From Candidatus Cloacimonadota bacterium (lineage in GTDB: Bacteria; Cloacimonadota; Cloacimonadia; JGIOTU-2): DNA of 26,228 nucleotides. Shown piece after piece: positions 15,510 to 23,739 of the stretch (position 1 is its first letter; every line of letters begins with the position of its first letter). Location of the stretch: positions 1-26,228 of the forward strand of contig DRBZ01000028.1 in assembly GCA_011043895.1 (NCBI GenBank). Direction: 5' to 3'. Made by a program: the position numbers and the translations under genes. Under the pieces are notes generated by a model. It did no database searches, was not told the DNA's origin, and saw only the letters and a list, made by a program, of their open reading frames with translations.

Positions 15510-16049
15510 ATGTGTTTATCTAAAATGCAAAAAGACAACACACTAACTGGAAAGATCTGGCTCATTATCGATAAAAATGGTCATCTCATTAATGATATCG
15601 ATACGGACATGATCTTTCATAATCAATACCTCGCAATAACAGACATCAATATTATGGGACAATATGCTTTTGATAATCTCGAAGGCTGGGAGGATTTCTC
15701 AAAGAAGGCAGATAAAGGTGATATTATTATCACAGGGAAAAATTTTGGAGCAGGTTCATCGCGCCAGCAGGCAGTTGACTGTTTCATATCCCTTGGAATT
15801 CAAGCCATCCTTGCTGAATCCTATGGAGCAATATATAAAAGAAATGCAATTAACTCTGGTTTGCCAATTTTAACAATGAAAAATATTGATGTTGAGAAAT
15901 TGAATCAAAGGGAAGAAATAACAATTGATCTCAAAAATGGAACTATCTCCAATCCCTCGATTGAGATAGAACCATTTTCTCAAGTACAATATGATATTTA
16001 TAAAGCAGGGAATTTGTTTACTTACGGAAAAAAAATAATAGAAAAATAA
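15510..16049 (+). CDS. LeuD/aconitase-family hydro-lyase, small (swivel-domain) subunit
   Basis: A 179-residue partner of the hydro-lyase large subunit encoded upstream, of normal length for LeuD-type swivel domains. Visible blocks are N-D-I-D-T-D-M-I (28-35), the substrate loop Y40-L-A-I43, and G-K-N-F-G-A-G-S-S-R-Q-Q-A, where the Arg binds substrate carboxylate. The loop is neither Y-L-V-M-like (isopropylmalate) nor Y-L-R-T (methanogen homoaconitase), and the usual G-S-S-R-E-H is G-S-S-R-Q-Q, so the substrate is open. GGATAATC lies before ATG 15510; a second in-frame ATG at 15525 is possible but has no ribosome-binding site. The two subunit genes are separated by the M23 gene, which is unusual. 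Confidence 0.85.
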   Translation: MCLSKMQKDNTLTGKIWLIIDKNGHLINDIDTDMIFHNQYLAITDINIMGQYAFDNLEGWEDFSKKADKGDIIITGKNFGAGSSRQQAVDCFISLGIQAILAESYGAIYKRNAINSGLPILTMKNIDVEKLNQREEITIDLKNGTISNPSIEIEPFSQVQYDIYKAGNLFTYGKKIIEK

Positions 16050-16055
16050 ATAATG

Positions 16056-16062
16056 AAAGGAG
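16056..16062 (+). promoter_or_regulatory. Shine-Dalgarno that fixes a GTG start at 16071
   Basis: AAAGGAG at 16056-16062 lies 8 nt before GTG 16071. An ATG at 16053 in the same frame overlaps this site and has none of its own. Starting at the GTG gives a textbook signal peptide (M-K-I-C-I-K plus a hydrophobic core). Confidence 0.8.
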
Positions 16063-16070
16063 CAACAGAA

Positions 16071-18875
16071 GTGAAAATTTGTATTAAATTCAGCATATTG
16101 CTGTTAACCTTCACATTGTTGCTTGCGGGAACAGCATTTGCAAAAATGCAACCTAATAATGAACCGGTAGAAGGTTTACGGGTTGAAGATGTTCCACATG
16201 ATGATGGAGGTGGGCTTATCCTAAGCTGGAAACCACTTGCAAAAGAGAAAAGGATCATCGAATACCGCATTTATCGTGGACATACTCCTGACAGCTTGTT
16301 CTACATAGGAAAGATACCTGTTGATGCAAAAACAGGTGTTGCTGCTGATACTATGAAGTATGTTGATCAGGGCTGGACATTTTTTGTTGATGCAACTTCG
16401 CCTGCAAAGCTCAGACATGAAAAGGGACAGAAAAAAGGCTCAAAAGGTGCAGAAGTGCTATACAGAGCAGTTCCGCGTGATATAAAGGTCTACGGTCCAC
16501 TTATGGATGAATATCGCATCCTATCTGTTATTCCAAATAACGAATATCTCTATAAAAGTAAGATGAAGATATTTACAGAAGTAGATACTCTCGAAGATGC
16601 AACAGTTGATACTACCACAGAATTCATGGCTGGCATGAAATTGGAACAGGTTAAATATATCCTTACAAAACTTACAACTGGTAAAACATATTATTATGCA
16701 ATCCAGGCATTGAACATGAACCGAAGTGTTTCACCCTTATCCGAAATCGTTTCAGGGAAGACAACAGATGATCCACCAGAGAAATTAGGTAATTTTTACG
16801 CAGTTGCATTAAGAGATCTAGAACAAATGCAATTCGAATGGACATTACCTGTATTTACATCAGACCAACAACAATTCAATATCTATCTCTATGACGAATA
16901 TGGTGATCGACACCTCATATTTACTCGCCAGGATGCATATCCCTATACTCCGCAAACCAATGCTATTGTTCCTTATGATTCAATTGCAGCAAACTTTGAG
17001 GCATTCAATCCTGCTAATATGGAATGGTACACTTTTAATATAGGTGAGATGGATAGGCAAGATCAGGAAACACTCGCATTGGATGAACCCATTCCTGCCG
17101 AGATCACTACTTCTAGTATTCTTCCCGAACCACCAATTCATTTTACTGTAAAGGATGAACCCAATGATAAAGGAGATCAATTACAGGTTTTCTTTGGCTA
17201 TCCTTTTTATGGACTATCAAAACTCACTTATAACAATGATTTTACAAAACTTACAGTTAATTATTTTATTAACGACAATTCGATGTACGAAGTTGACAGA
17301 TTGATACTTACAATAAATGGAACAACTAAGACGGAATATGTACTTGATTATAAGGTAGCCTTCAGGGTTGATTGGGACTATCTCAAACCAATGGAGATCA
17401 TAGGTACTTTCATTTGTAAGAAAAAAGGGCAGGAACCACTTCCTGAGGATTATCATATCACACATACTTTTATTTTTAATACAAAACAGGAAATGGTACT
17501 CATAGATTCACCTCCTCAGCAACAGATGGAAGAGATGAAGAAATACTATTATCAAATATATAAAACAAATCGTTTGAGTGATGTTTATCGATATGCTAAG
17601 GAATTGTCTTATTTCGAGAGAGAGTATATAGATAAAATTTCTTATGAAGAAAATCAATATCGTGGCAGACCGAAATTCTCTTTGGAAGATAAAAGACTAT
17701 ATTACAGCACATATCTAAGTATTGTTAATTATAAGGATAAATATCCATTTTATACACAGGCTTTGTATCTTGAACAACTAAGACATCAGGATAATGAATT
17801 ACGGGATGAGATTACTAAGCTCAAGGGAGAACTCGAAAAAGCAACTGATGATGAGGAAAGAACAGAGATACAGAGAAATATTGATTTCTACACTGATTAT
17901 CTTGAGGACAAACCTGAAGTAGTTCAGAAGGCTAATCAGCTGAAATCAAACAAGGCTCGCATGAAGATGCTGTATAAAGCTCACTGCACAAATGCTCGTT
18001 CCTTTAAGTATTATATTCGGAAAACTGATGGGAAAGGTCACTTTATTGATACTCCAGTTTATACTACTCCAGATGGTACACAATATCTTTTCCCCATACA
18101 AAATTGGTTTAATACAAATGAAATAATTACTCTTGTTGCAGTTCTTATTTTTGCGGGTCTCGTTTATTTTATGATCAAAGCTGCTAGAAAGGGAAAACGC
18201 CTTTATATTCGCCCCATTGCTGGTATTCAGGAGATAGATAACGCCATCGGACGTGCCACAGAGATGGGTCGTCCTATTCTATTTGTACCCGGATTGAGTG
18301 GTATAAGTGATGTGGCTACGCTTGCAGGACTTGCCATCTTAAGTAGAGTCGCAAAGAAGGCTGCTGAATATGATACAAGAATTCTCGTTCCTGTACGCGA
18401 TTTCATCGTTCTGCCTATTGCACAGGAGATCGTTAAAGAAGCTCACTATGAAGCTGGTCGTCCTGATACCTATGATAAGAATAGTGTGTTCTTTATTACT
18501 CAGGCGCAGTTTGCCTTCGTATCTGGTGTGAATGGTATCATGATCAGAGAAAAAACTGCAACGAACTTCTATATGGGAATGTTCTGGGCAGAATCACTTC
18601 TTATGACTGAAACAGGCAGCATGACCGGAGCCATACAGATTGCTGGTACAGATGCTGTAAACCAGTTGCCTTTCTTTATCACTACTTGCGACTATACACT
18701 TATAGGTGAAGAACTCTATGCTGCAAGTGCCTATCTATCAAAACAGCCACTTATTCTTGGAACTCTGAAAGCACAAGATTATATGAAGCTTCTCATTGTC
18801 ATCACAGTTATTATTGGAACCATTCTTTCATCTGTTCACCTCACGTTCTTTATGAACTGGTTCCCGGTTAAATAG
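16071..18875 (+). CDS. Unknown-operon gene 1: exported Ig/FN3-like, coiled-coil, TM and cytosolic-domain protein
   Basis: A 934-residue protein I cannot assign to a characterised family; the C-terminal part may match a Pfam domain of unknown function. In order: signal peptide 1-24 (ends A-F-A); three Ig/fibronectin III-like beta domains at about 30-230, 234-330 and 350-480 (L-S-W-K-P-L, Y-R-I-Y-R-G and F-E-W-T-L-P strands); a charged helical/coiled-coil region at about 490-640; a TM helix at 685-705 followed by K-A-A-R-K-G-K-R, typical of the cytoplasmic side; an alpha/beta domain at about 715-900 (R-P-I-L-F-V-P-G-L-S-G, T-G-S-M-T-G-A); and a final TM at 907-926. So a large extracytoplasmic part is joined to a cytosolic domain. 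No catalytic motif is recognisable. The start is GTG. The next gene begins 14 nt downstream with AAAGGAG. Four linked membrane genes suggest a complex. Confidence 0.75.
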   Translation: MKICIKFSILLLTFTLLLAGTAFAKMQPNNEPVEGLRVEDVPHDDGGGLILSWKPLAKEKRIIEYRIYRGHTPDSLFYIGKIPVDAKTGVAADTMKYVDQGWTFFVDATSPAKLRHEKGQKKGSKGAEVLYRAVPRDIKVYGPLMDEYRILSVIPNNEYLYKSKMKIFTEVDTLEDATVDTTTEFMAGMKLEQVKYILTKLTTGKTYYYAIQALNMNRSVSPLSEIVSGKTTDDPPEKLGNFYAVALRDLEQMQFEWTLPVFTSDQQQFNIYLYDEYGDRHLIFTRQDAYPYTPQTNAIVPYDSIAANFEAFNPANMEWYTFNIGEMDRQDQETLALDEPIPAEITTSSILPEPPIHFTVKDEPNDKGDQLQVFFGYPFYGLSKLTYNNDFTKLTVNYFINDNSMYEVDRLILTINGTTKTEYVLDYKVAFRVDWDYLKPMEIIGTFICKKKGQEPLPEDYHITHTFIFNTKQEMVLIDSPPQQQMEEMKKYYYQIYKTNRLSDVYRYAKELSYFEREYIDKISYEENQYRGRPKFSLEDKRLYYSTYLSIVNYKDKYPFYTQALYLEQLRHQDNELRDEITKLKGELEKATDDEERTEIQRNIDFYTDYLEDKPEVVQKANQLKSNKARMKMLYKAHCTNARSFKYYIRKTDGKGHFIDTPVYTTPDGTQYLFPIQNWFNTNEIITLVAVLIFAGLVYFMIKAARKGKRLYIRPIAGIQEIDNAIGRATEMGRPILFVPGLSGISDVATLAGLAILSRVAKKAAEYDTRILVPVRDFIVLPIAQEIVKEAHYEAGRPDTYDKNSVFFITQAQFAFVSGVNGIMIREKTATNFYMGMFWAESLLMTETGSMTGAIQIAGTDAVNQLPFFITTCDYTLIGEELYAASAYLSKQPLILGTLKAQDYMKLLIVITVIIGTILSSVHLTFFMNWFPVK

Positions 18876-18889
18876 AAAGGAGTTTTAAT

Positions 18890-19513
18890 ATGAAAAGACA
18901 AATACCTATGATGATAGTTCTGATACTTGGACTCCTCTTCGTTGCTCATGTGTTTATTCCGAGCAAGCTATCAGCAGATTACCTTGATTGGTTCATGAAA
19001 TGGACAAAGGTAATCGGTCCCTTTGCAATCGTGCTTGGTGTATTCAGTCTAGTACTTGTTCATTATAACAAGATCAAGCGAAAAGCTCCTAACTGGGGAT
19101 ATAGCATTGTTACTCTTGCTGCATTGGTGATCACCACAGCTGTTGGATTCATTTGGGGTATCCAAGAAGGTACTCCATATATGTGGATCTTCAAGAATTT
19201 CAATGTACCTCTGGGAGCAACAATGTTCTCCTTGCTGGCATTTTATATAGCTTCTGCTGCATATAAAGCATTCAGAGCCAGATCGATCGAAGCAACGGTA
19301 CTTCTTGTCGCAGCTATTATTGTGATGCTGGGTCGGGTTTCAATAGGACAGGCAATTACTCATTGGATCCCTGATATAACCGAATGGATATTGAACGTTC
19401 CTAACCTTGCTGCAAAACGTGGTATTGCACTGGGTGTGGGACTTGGCATGACCGCAACTTCGCTAAAGATCATGCTGGGTATCGAACGTTCTTATCTCGG
19501 TGGAAAGGATTAA
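18890..19513 (+). CDS. Unknown-operon gene 2: polytopic membrane protein
   Basis: A 207-residue hydrophobic protein with about six predicted TM segments (roughly 5-22, 39-58, 70-90, 106-127, 134-154 and 173-195). Loops are short, and the basic stretch N-K-I-K-R-K follows TM2, suggesting a cytoplasmic loop. There is no transporter signature I recognise. A strong AAAGGAG precedes the ATG and only 11 nt separate it from the next gene, so it is translated as part of the four-gene unit. A likely role is a membrane-embedded scaffold or channel subunit, but that is inference from topology only. Confidence 0.7.
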   Translation: MKRQIPMMIVLILGLLFVAHVFIPSKLSADYLDWFMKWTKVIGPFAIVLGVFSLVLVHYNKIKRKAPNWGYSIVTLAALVITTAVGFIWGIQEGTPYMWIFKNFNVPLGATMFSLLAFYIASAAYKAFRARSIEATVLLVAAIIVMLGRVSIGQAITHWIPDITEWILNVPNLAAKRGIALGVGLGMTATSLKIMLGIERSYLGGKD

Positions 19514-19524
19514 GGGGGGTAACA

Positions 19525-20478
19525 ATGAAATTCTCAGAAAGTATGCAGAAACTCGATAGAAGATATATCTACATTGTTCTCGCAATTGCAGTTATCCTTC
19601 CATTAGTTTTCCCAATTGGATTCAAAACATATTCTACCACACCTGTTGAAGATCTTTATCGTCATATCGATGCCATTGCCGGACGTGATGATATGGCGAT
19701 CATTATGGATTTTACCCATGATCCTGGCGTGATGCCTGAGCTATATCCAATGGATCTTGCCATCCTAAGGCATTGTTTCGAAAGAAATATCAAAGTATTC
19801 ACCATTTCTTTCCTTCCACAGGGAGCCGCTATTATCCAGCTTGCTCTTTCCGAAGTAAAAGAAGACTATCCTGATATTGAAGCGAATATTGATTATTGTA
19901 ATTTCGGTTTCAAACCCTGGGGTTTGAAGCTTCCAATCATGTTGGGTATGGGCGATGACATAGCCAAGGCAGTAGAAACGAACAGTGAAGGTCTCAAACT
20001 AGAGAATCTTCCTATCATGCAGGATATAAAAAACTATGACAATATTCAGGTCGTGGTTGAGATCTCTGGCTCATCGATGGGACAGTTCTGGGTAACATAT
20101 GCTCGAGCTAAGTTCGGTGTTGATGTTGCAGTTGGTCTTACTGCTGTTATGGCTGCAGATGTGTATCCTCTGCTTCAGACTGGTCAGTTCATAGGAAGTC
20201 TTGGTGGACTGAAAGGTGCTGCAGAATACGAGCAGCTTGTGGATATCTTCGCTATGAATGGACAGGAGTTCAGCAAGAAAAAAGCTCGAAATATGAAATG
20301 GGTAGAACAGGCTTATAAAAATATACCAGAAAAAGCAAGACTATATAAATATAACAAAGCCCGTATCGGTATGGATGCACAGGCAATTGTCCACGTACTT
20401 ATAATTCTTTTCATTATTCTTGGTAACATCGGTTATTTTCTTGAACAACGTGAACAAAAAAAGAAGTATATGAAATAA
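19525..20478 (+). CDS. Unknown-operon gene 3: TM-alpha/beta domain-TM protein
   Basis: A 317-residue protein with one N-terminal TM (about 15-34), a soluble alpha/beta domain (about 40-270) and one C-terminal TM (about 290-308) followed by a basic tail (K-K-K). The soluble part has strands M-A-I-I-M-D, K-V-F-T-I-S-F and V-V-V-E-I-S-G-S-S-M-G, with glycine-rich turns (G-S-L-G-G-L-K-G), reminiscent of a Rossmann-like or solute-binding fold. The layout mirrors the last 250 residues of the first protein of this operon (TM, alpha/beta, G-S-M-T-G motif, TM), and the two may be distant paralogues. An unusually strong AAGGGGGG lies before the ATG. No known family is recognised. Confidence 0.7.
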   Translation: MKFSESMQKLDRRYIYIVLAIAVILPLVFPIGFKTYSTTPVEDLYRHIDAIAGRDDMAIIMDFTHDPGVMPELYPMDLAILRHCFERNIKVFTISFLPQGAAIIQLALSEVKEDYPDIEANIDYCNFGFKPWGLKLPIMLGMGDDIAKAVETNSEGLKLENLPIMQDIKNYDNIQVVVEISGSSMGQFWVTYARAKFGVDVAVGLTAVMAADVYPLLQTGQFIGSLGGLKGAAEYEQLVDIFAMNGQEFSKKKARNMKWVEQAYKNIPEKARLYKYNKARIGMDAQAIVHVLIILFIILGNIGYFLEQREQKKKYMK

Positions 20479-20487
20479 GGAGTAATA

Positions 20488-21087
20488 ATGACTGAAACAA
20501 TTGGAATCTGGATTGCAGCGTTTCTTACGCTATGTATGTTCTCATTCTTATACAAGGATAATCCTTTCTATAAATTTGCAGAGCACCTTTTCGTAGGCGT
20601 TTCCATGGGTTATTATATTCCTTACACCTTCTATAATGCCTTTCTCCCATACGCATACGAACCTTTATTCCTCAGAAAAGACTATATACTTATCATACCA
20701 TTTATAATCGGTATTCTTTATTGGTTCAGATTTTCTTCCAAGTTTAGTTGGATCAGTAGATATCCGATCGCATTTAGTATGGGTATGGTCGGTATGGGTG
20801 TTCCCATGTCCATGCACGCCACTGTGCTTGTACAGATGAGAACAATGATGCTTCCGCTCAATAATATCAACATCATTTTGATTTTTATTGGAACCATAAG
20901 TATCCTTCTTTACTTCTTCTTCTCGAAAGCACATGAAGGAGTGTATGGAAAATTCACCTCAATTGGGATCTGGTTTATGATGGTGGGATTCGGTGCTTCA
21001 TTTGGTTATACAGTGATGGCACGTATATCACTTCTCATCGGACGTATTCAGTTTCTGCTTGGTGATTGGTTAGGATTCATCAAATAA
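20488..21087 (+). CDS. Unknown-operon gene 4: polytopic membrane protein
   Basis: A 199-residue, very hydrophobic protein with about six TM segments (around 6-22, 33-50, 66-82, 92-113, 126-145 and 156-185). It has a methionine- and glycine-rich helix (G-M-V-G-M-G-V-P-M-S-M-H near 100) that could line a pore or metal site; that is speculation. AAGGAG precedes the ATG, 9 nt after the preceding gene. A terminator 17 nt downstream closes the operon. I do not recognise the family. Confidence 0.7.
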   Translation: MTETIGIWIAAFLTLCMFSFLYKDNPFYKFAEHLFVGVSMGYYIPYTFYNAFLPYAYEPLFLRKDYILIIPFIIGILYWFRFSSKFSWISRYPIAFSMGMVGMGVPMSMHATVLVQMRTMMLPLNNINIILIFIGTISILLYFFFSKAHEGVYGKFTSIGIWFMMVGFGASFGYTVMARISLLIGRIQFLLGDWLGFIK

Positions 21088-21104
21088 GAAAATAAATATC
21101 ACAT

Positions 21105-21151
21105 AAGCACAAAGTTATTGACGTAACTCATTGACTTTGTGCTTTCTTTTT
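21105..21151 (+). terminator. Rho-independent terminator closing the unknown four-gene operon
   Basis: An 11-bp perfect stem, AAGCACAAAGT (21105-21115) with ACTTTGTGCTT (21134-21144), 18-nt loop, then a T-rich tract (TTTCTTTTT, 21143-21151). It separates the four-gene operon from apbE, whose start codon follows within 5 nt. Confidence 0.9.
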
Positions 21152-21155
21152 GAAA

Positions 21156-22190
21156 ATGAAAAAACATAGTATTCAAGCAATATTTCTTCTGATTCTATTA
21201 GCTGTAATCTATTTTAGGATACAACATGAGCAAACGAAACCAATCGAGGAAACCAGGTTAGCTCTTGGTACTTTCGTTACTATTGATATACAAGATAAAA
21301 TAAAAAATGCAAAACAAATACTTGATTCAACTTTTTCATTAATTGATGAACTAGAAGCTACATATTCGTTACATATTCCACAGAGTGAAATAAATGCACT
21401 CAATGCAGCAAAGGACACGTTCAGGATATCAGAAGGGATGGAGGAACTCCTTTCTTCTGCATTACAAATTAGCGATTTAACTGATGGTGCATTTGATATA
21501 ACTGTTGGCAAAGTGCTTGCATTATATGATTTTATTGATTGCAAACGTCCATCCAAAGAAGTCATTGAAGAAAATCTACCATTTGTAAGTTTTGAAGTAA
21601 TTGAAGTTTCAAATAATATGTATTATAAAAAAAGTCCGAACATTGTTATCGATGCTGGTGGTATCGCAAAAGGATTTATTATTGATGAAGTGATCAGTTT
21701 TTTAAAGAGTAATGGTATAAAGTATGCTGCACTCAATGCTGGTGGAGATTTATATGTTATGGAGAATCCAAAAACGAAATCATGGAAGATCGGCATTCAG
21801 CATCCAAGAAAGCAACAAGAAGTTTTTGGAACAATAGAAGTTAAAAATAATGCAGTCGTCACTTCAGGAGATTATGAACAATTTTTTATGGAGAATAGTG
21901 TTCGCATCCATCATATACTTGATCCTCGAACAGGATTACCTTCTTATTCATCAGTAAGTGTAACGGTTATTGCCCCAGATGCAACCACTGCAGATGGACT
22001 TTGTACAGCATTGTTCGTAATGGGACCAGATAGCGGTATCGATCTAGTGAACACCATTGATAATGTCGAAGCATTGATTGTATATGAGAATAATTCTGAA
22101 ACATTAGGATATGTTTTTTCAAATAATTTTGACAAATATCACTTCGTTTTGTTAGATTCTACAGCACAATATTCCAGGATAAAAAAATGA
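21156..22190 (+). CDS. apbE: FAD:protein FMN transferase (ApbE family)
   Basis: A 344-residue Mg-dependent transferase that attaches FMN from FAD to threonine or serine of extracytoplasmic target proteins such as RnfG/NqrC. Visible motifs: L-G-T-F-V-T-I near the N-terminus, D166-A-G-G-I-A-K-G173 (FAD binding), A-L-N-A-G-G-D-L, H-H-I-L-D-P-R-T-G, and the metal-binding T-T-A-D-G-L-C-T-A-L-F-V-M-G. Residues 5-21 form a membrane anchor or signal without a lipobox Cys. I prefer ATG 21156 to an in-frame TTG at 21150 that lies in the terminator T-tract. No ribosome-binding site is evident. No rnf or nqr target lies in the window. The stop overlaps the folE2 start (ATGA). Confidence 0.93.
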   Translation: MKKHSIQAIFLLILLAVIYFRIQHEQTKPIEETRLALGTFVTIDIQDKIKNAKQILDSTFSLIDELEATYSLHIPQSEINALNAAKDTFRISEGMEELLSSALQISDLTDGAFDITVGKVLALYDFIDCKRPSKEVIEENLPFVSFEVIEVSNNMYYKKSPNIVIDAGGIAKGFIIDEVISFLKSNGIKYAALNAGGDLYVMENPKTKSWKIGIQHPRKQQEVFGTIEVKNNAVVTSGDYEQFFMENSVRIHHILDPRTGLPSYSSVSVTVIAPDATTADGLCTALFVMGPDSGIDLVNTIDNVEALIVYENNSETLGYVFSNNFDKYHFVLLDSTAQYSRIKK

Positions 22191-22957
22191 AATTGAATGA
22201 TATTCAAAATCAGAAAGATACACGGAATACTCCGATCAACAAAGTCGGTGTTAAAGGATTAAAATATCCGGTTGTACTCCAGGACAGGACTAACGGGACT
22301 CAAAATTCTATTGCAGATATCAATATGTATGTTGAACTACCGCACGAATTCCGAGGAACCCACATGAGCAGATTTGTGGAAATACTCCATCATTATCACA
22401 AAGAAACGATTATTGATAATCTGGAAAAACTCTTGCTGGAAATGAAGAAGAAGCTCGATGCAGATGTTGCATATCTTGAGATGGAATTCCCATATTTCAT
22501 TCAGAAAGAAGCTCCAATAACAAAAGAAAAATCACTGATGTCGTATAATTGTGGTTTTAAAGCGAATTTGAAGAAAAAATTTGAACTAGAGATGTTTGCA
22601 AAAGTACCTGTGGTTTCTTTATGTCCATGTTCAAAAGAAATAAGTGAGTATAGTGCTCATAATCAACGCGCATATATTACACTTTCTGTTTCTTATAAAC
22701 AATTCATCTGGTTAGAAGAGTTGATTTTATTTGCAGAAAATGCTTCGAGTTCGGAGATTTTTTCACTATTAAAGCGACCAGATGAAAAATTCATTACCGA
22801 GAAAAGTTATGATAATCCTAAATTCGTAGAAGATATTGCCAGAGATATTGCGCAAATATTACAAAATGATGTACGCATCACAAGCTATAAGATTGAAGCA
22901 GAGAGTATTGAATCTATACACAATCACAATGCCTATGCAATGATAAAAAGTGAGTAA
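22187..22957 (+). CDS. folE2: GTP cyclohydrolase FolE2 (type IB)
   Basis: A 256-residue cytoplasmic enzyme converting GTP to dihydroneopterin triphosphate, the first step of folate (and queuosine) synthesis; FolE2 differs from FolE in metal use. Family blocks are the N-terminal D-x-x-x-D-T-R and I-N-K-V-G-V-K-G-L, P-H-E-F-R-G-T-H-M-S-R-F, and the active-site region S-L-C146-P-C148-S-K-E-I-S-E-Y-S-A-H-N-Q-R. The length is typical. The ATG overlaps the apbE stop by 4 nt (AGGATAAAAAA upstream), and the Nif3-like gene starts 2 nt after its stop, so the three form one translational unit. Confidence 0.94.
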   Translation: MKLNDIQNQKDTRNTPINKVGVKGLKYPVVLQDRTNGTQNSIADINMYVELPHEFRGTHMSRFVEILHHYHKETIIDNLEKLLLEMKKKLDADVAYLEMEFPYFIQKEAPITKEKSLMSYNCGFKANLKKKFELEMFAKVPVVSLCPCSKEISEYSAHNQRAYITLSVSYKQFIWLEELILFAENASSSEIFSLLKRPDEKFITEKSYDNPKFVEDIARDIAQILQNDVRITSYKIEAESIESIHNHNAYAMIKSE

Positions 22958-22959
22958 TA

Positions 22960-23724
22960 ATGGTTAAAAGAAATGAGATCGTTGCATTTTGCAACAACTA
23001 TTTAGAAGTTGAAAAATTTAAGGACTATTGTTATAATGGTCTTCAGATTGAGGGCATTGAGGATATCTCCAAGATTGTTACTGGTGTAAGTCTTTCAAAA
23101 CGATTAATCGATGAAGCGATCTTAGAAAATGCTGAAATGCTGATAGTTCATCATGGATTATTCAAGAATCAATTAGGAGATCCACCTCGAATTGTTGGAA
23201 TTTTTAAAGAAAGAATAAAACTAATTATTGAAAATGGAATCAACCTTTGTGGTTATCATCTACCACTTGATGCACATAACGAAATTGGTAACAATATTGA
23301 ACTGTGCAGAAGATTGGAATTATTGGATATTGAACGTCTTGCTTCACCTTATTATGGAGATATTGGATATGTTGGTCTTCTAAAAATTCCATCTCCCATA
23401 GAAGATTTTGTGCTGTATGTAGATAAGAAACTGGGAACTAAATCTTTTGTCATTGCAGCTGGAGAAACAACCGTGAGAAAAGTAGGAGTTATCTCCGGAG
23501 GTAGTTCAAGTGATTATGGTGAAGCTTTTAGAATGGGAGCTGATACGTTTATCACAGGTGATATTAAGGAAAACATTGTTCGGGAAGTAGAGGAGTTGGG
23601 TATCAATTTTATCAATGCAGGTCATTATAACACCGAAAAATTTGGGATTCGGAAGCTAGGTGCATTACTCAAAGAAGAATTTGACATCCCTACTAAGTTC
23701 ATTGATATACCGAATGAGATATAA
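22960..23724 (+). CDS. Nif3-like dinuclear-metal protein (DUF34/YbgI family)
   Basis: A 254-residue protein of the conserved Nif3/YbgI family, which forms toroidal hexamers binding two metal ions per subunit. Its cellular role is still debated; links to GTP cyclohydrolase and folate or metal chaperoning have been proposed. Predicted metal ligands are all present: H64-H65-G-L, D104 in H-L-P-L-D-A-H, and H222 with E226 in G-H-Y-N-T-E-K-F-G. The V-G-V-I-S-G-G-S-S-S-D-Y segment is also characteristic. The length matches the short form without the PII-like insertion. It starts 2 nt after folE2, giving genomic support for a functional link between FolE2 and Nif3. Confidence 0.92.
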   Translation: MVKRNEIVAFCNNYLEVEKFKDYCYNGLQIEGIEDISKIVTGVSLSKRLIDEAILENAEMLIVHHGLFKNQLGDPPRIVGIFKERIKLIIENGINLCGYHLPLDAHNEIGNNIELCRRLELLDIERLASPYYGDIGYVGLLKIPSPIEDFVLYVDKKLGTKSFVIAAGETTVRKVGVISGGSSSDYGEAFRMGADTFITGDIKENIVREVEELGINFINAGHYNTEKFGIRKLGALLKEEFDIPTKFIDIPNEI

Positions 23725-23739
23725 ATGTAGATTGCATTA

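Noticed and set aside
15488..15516. Promoter for the small hydro-lyase subunit from TTGACA at 15488
   Set aside because: A -10 at proper spacing would fall inside the coding region, and no matching hexamer is seen there.
15317..15523. 68-codon frame across the end of the M23 gene
   Set aside because: Mostly overlaps real coding sequence in another frame and has no ribosome-binding site or family features.
18600..18660. Flavinylation (ApbE target) motif in protein 1 of the unknown operon, suggested by T-G-A-I and adjacent apbE
   Set aside because: The S/T-G-A-T-x-x-T/S pattern is not met, the domain is probably cytosolic, and a strong terminator separates apbE.
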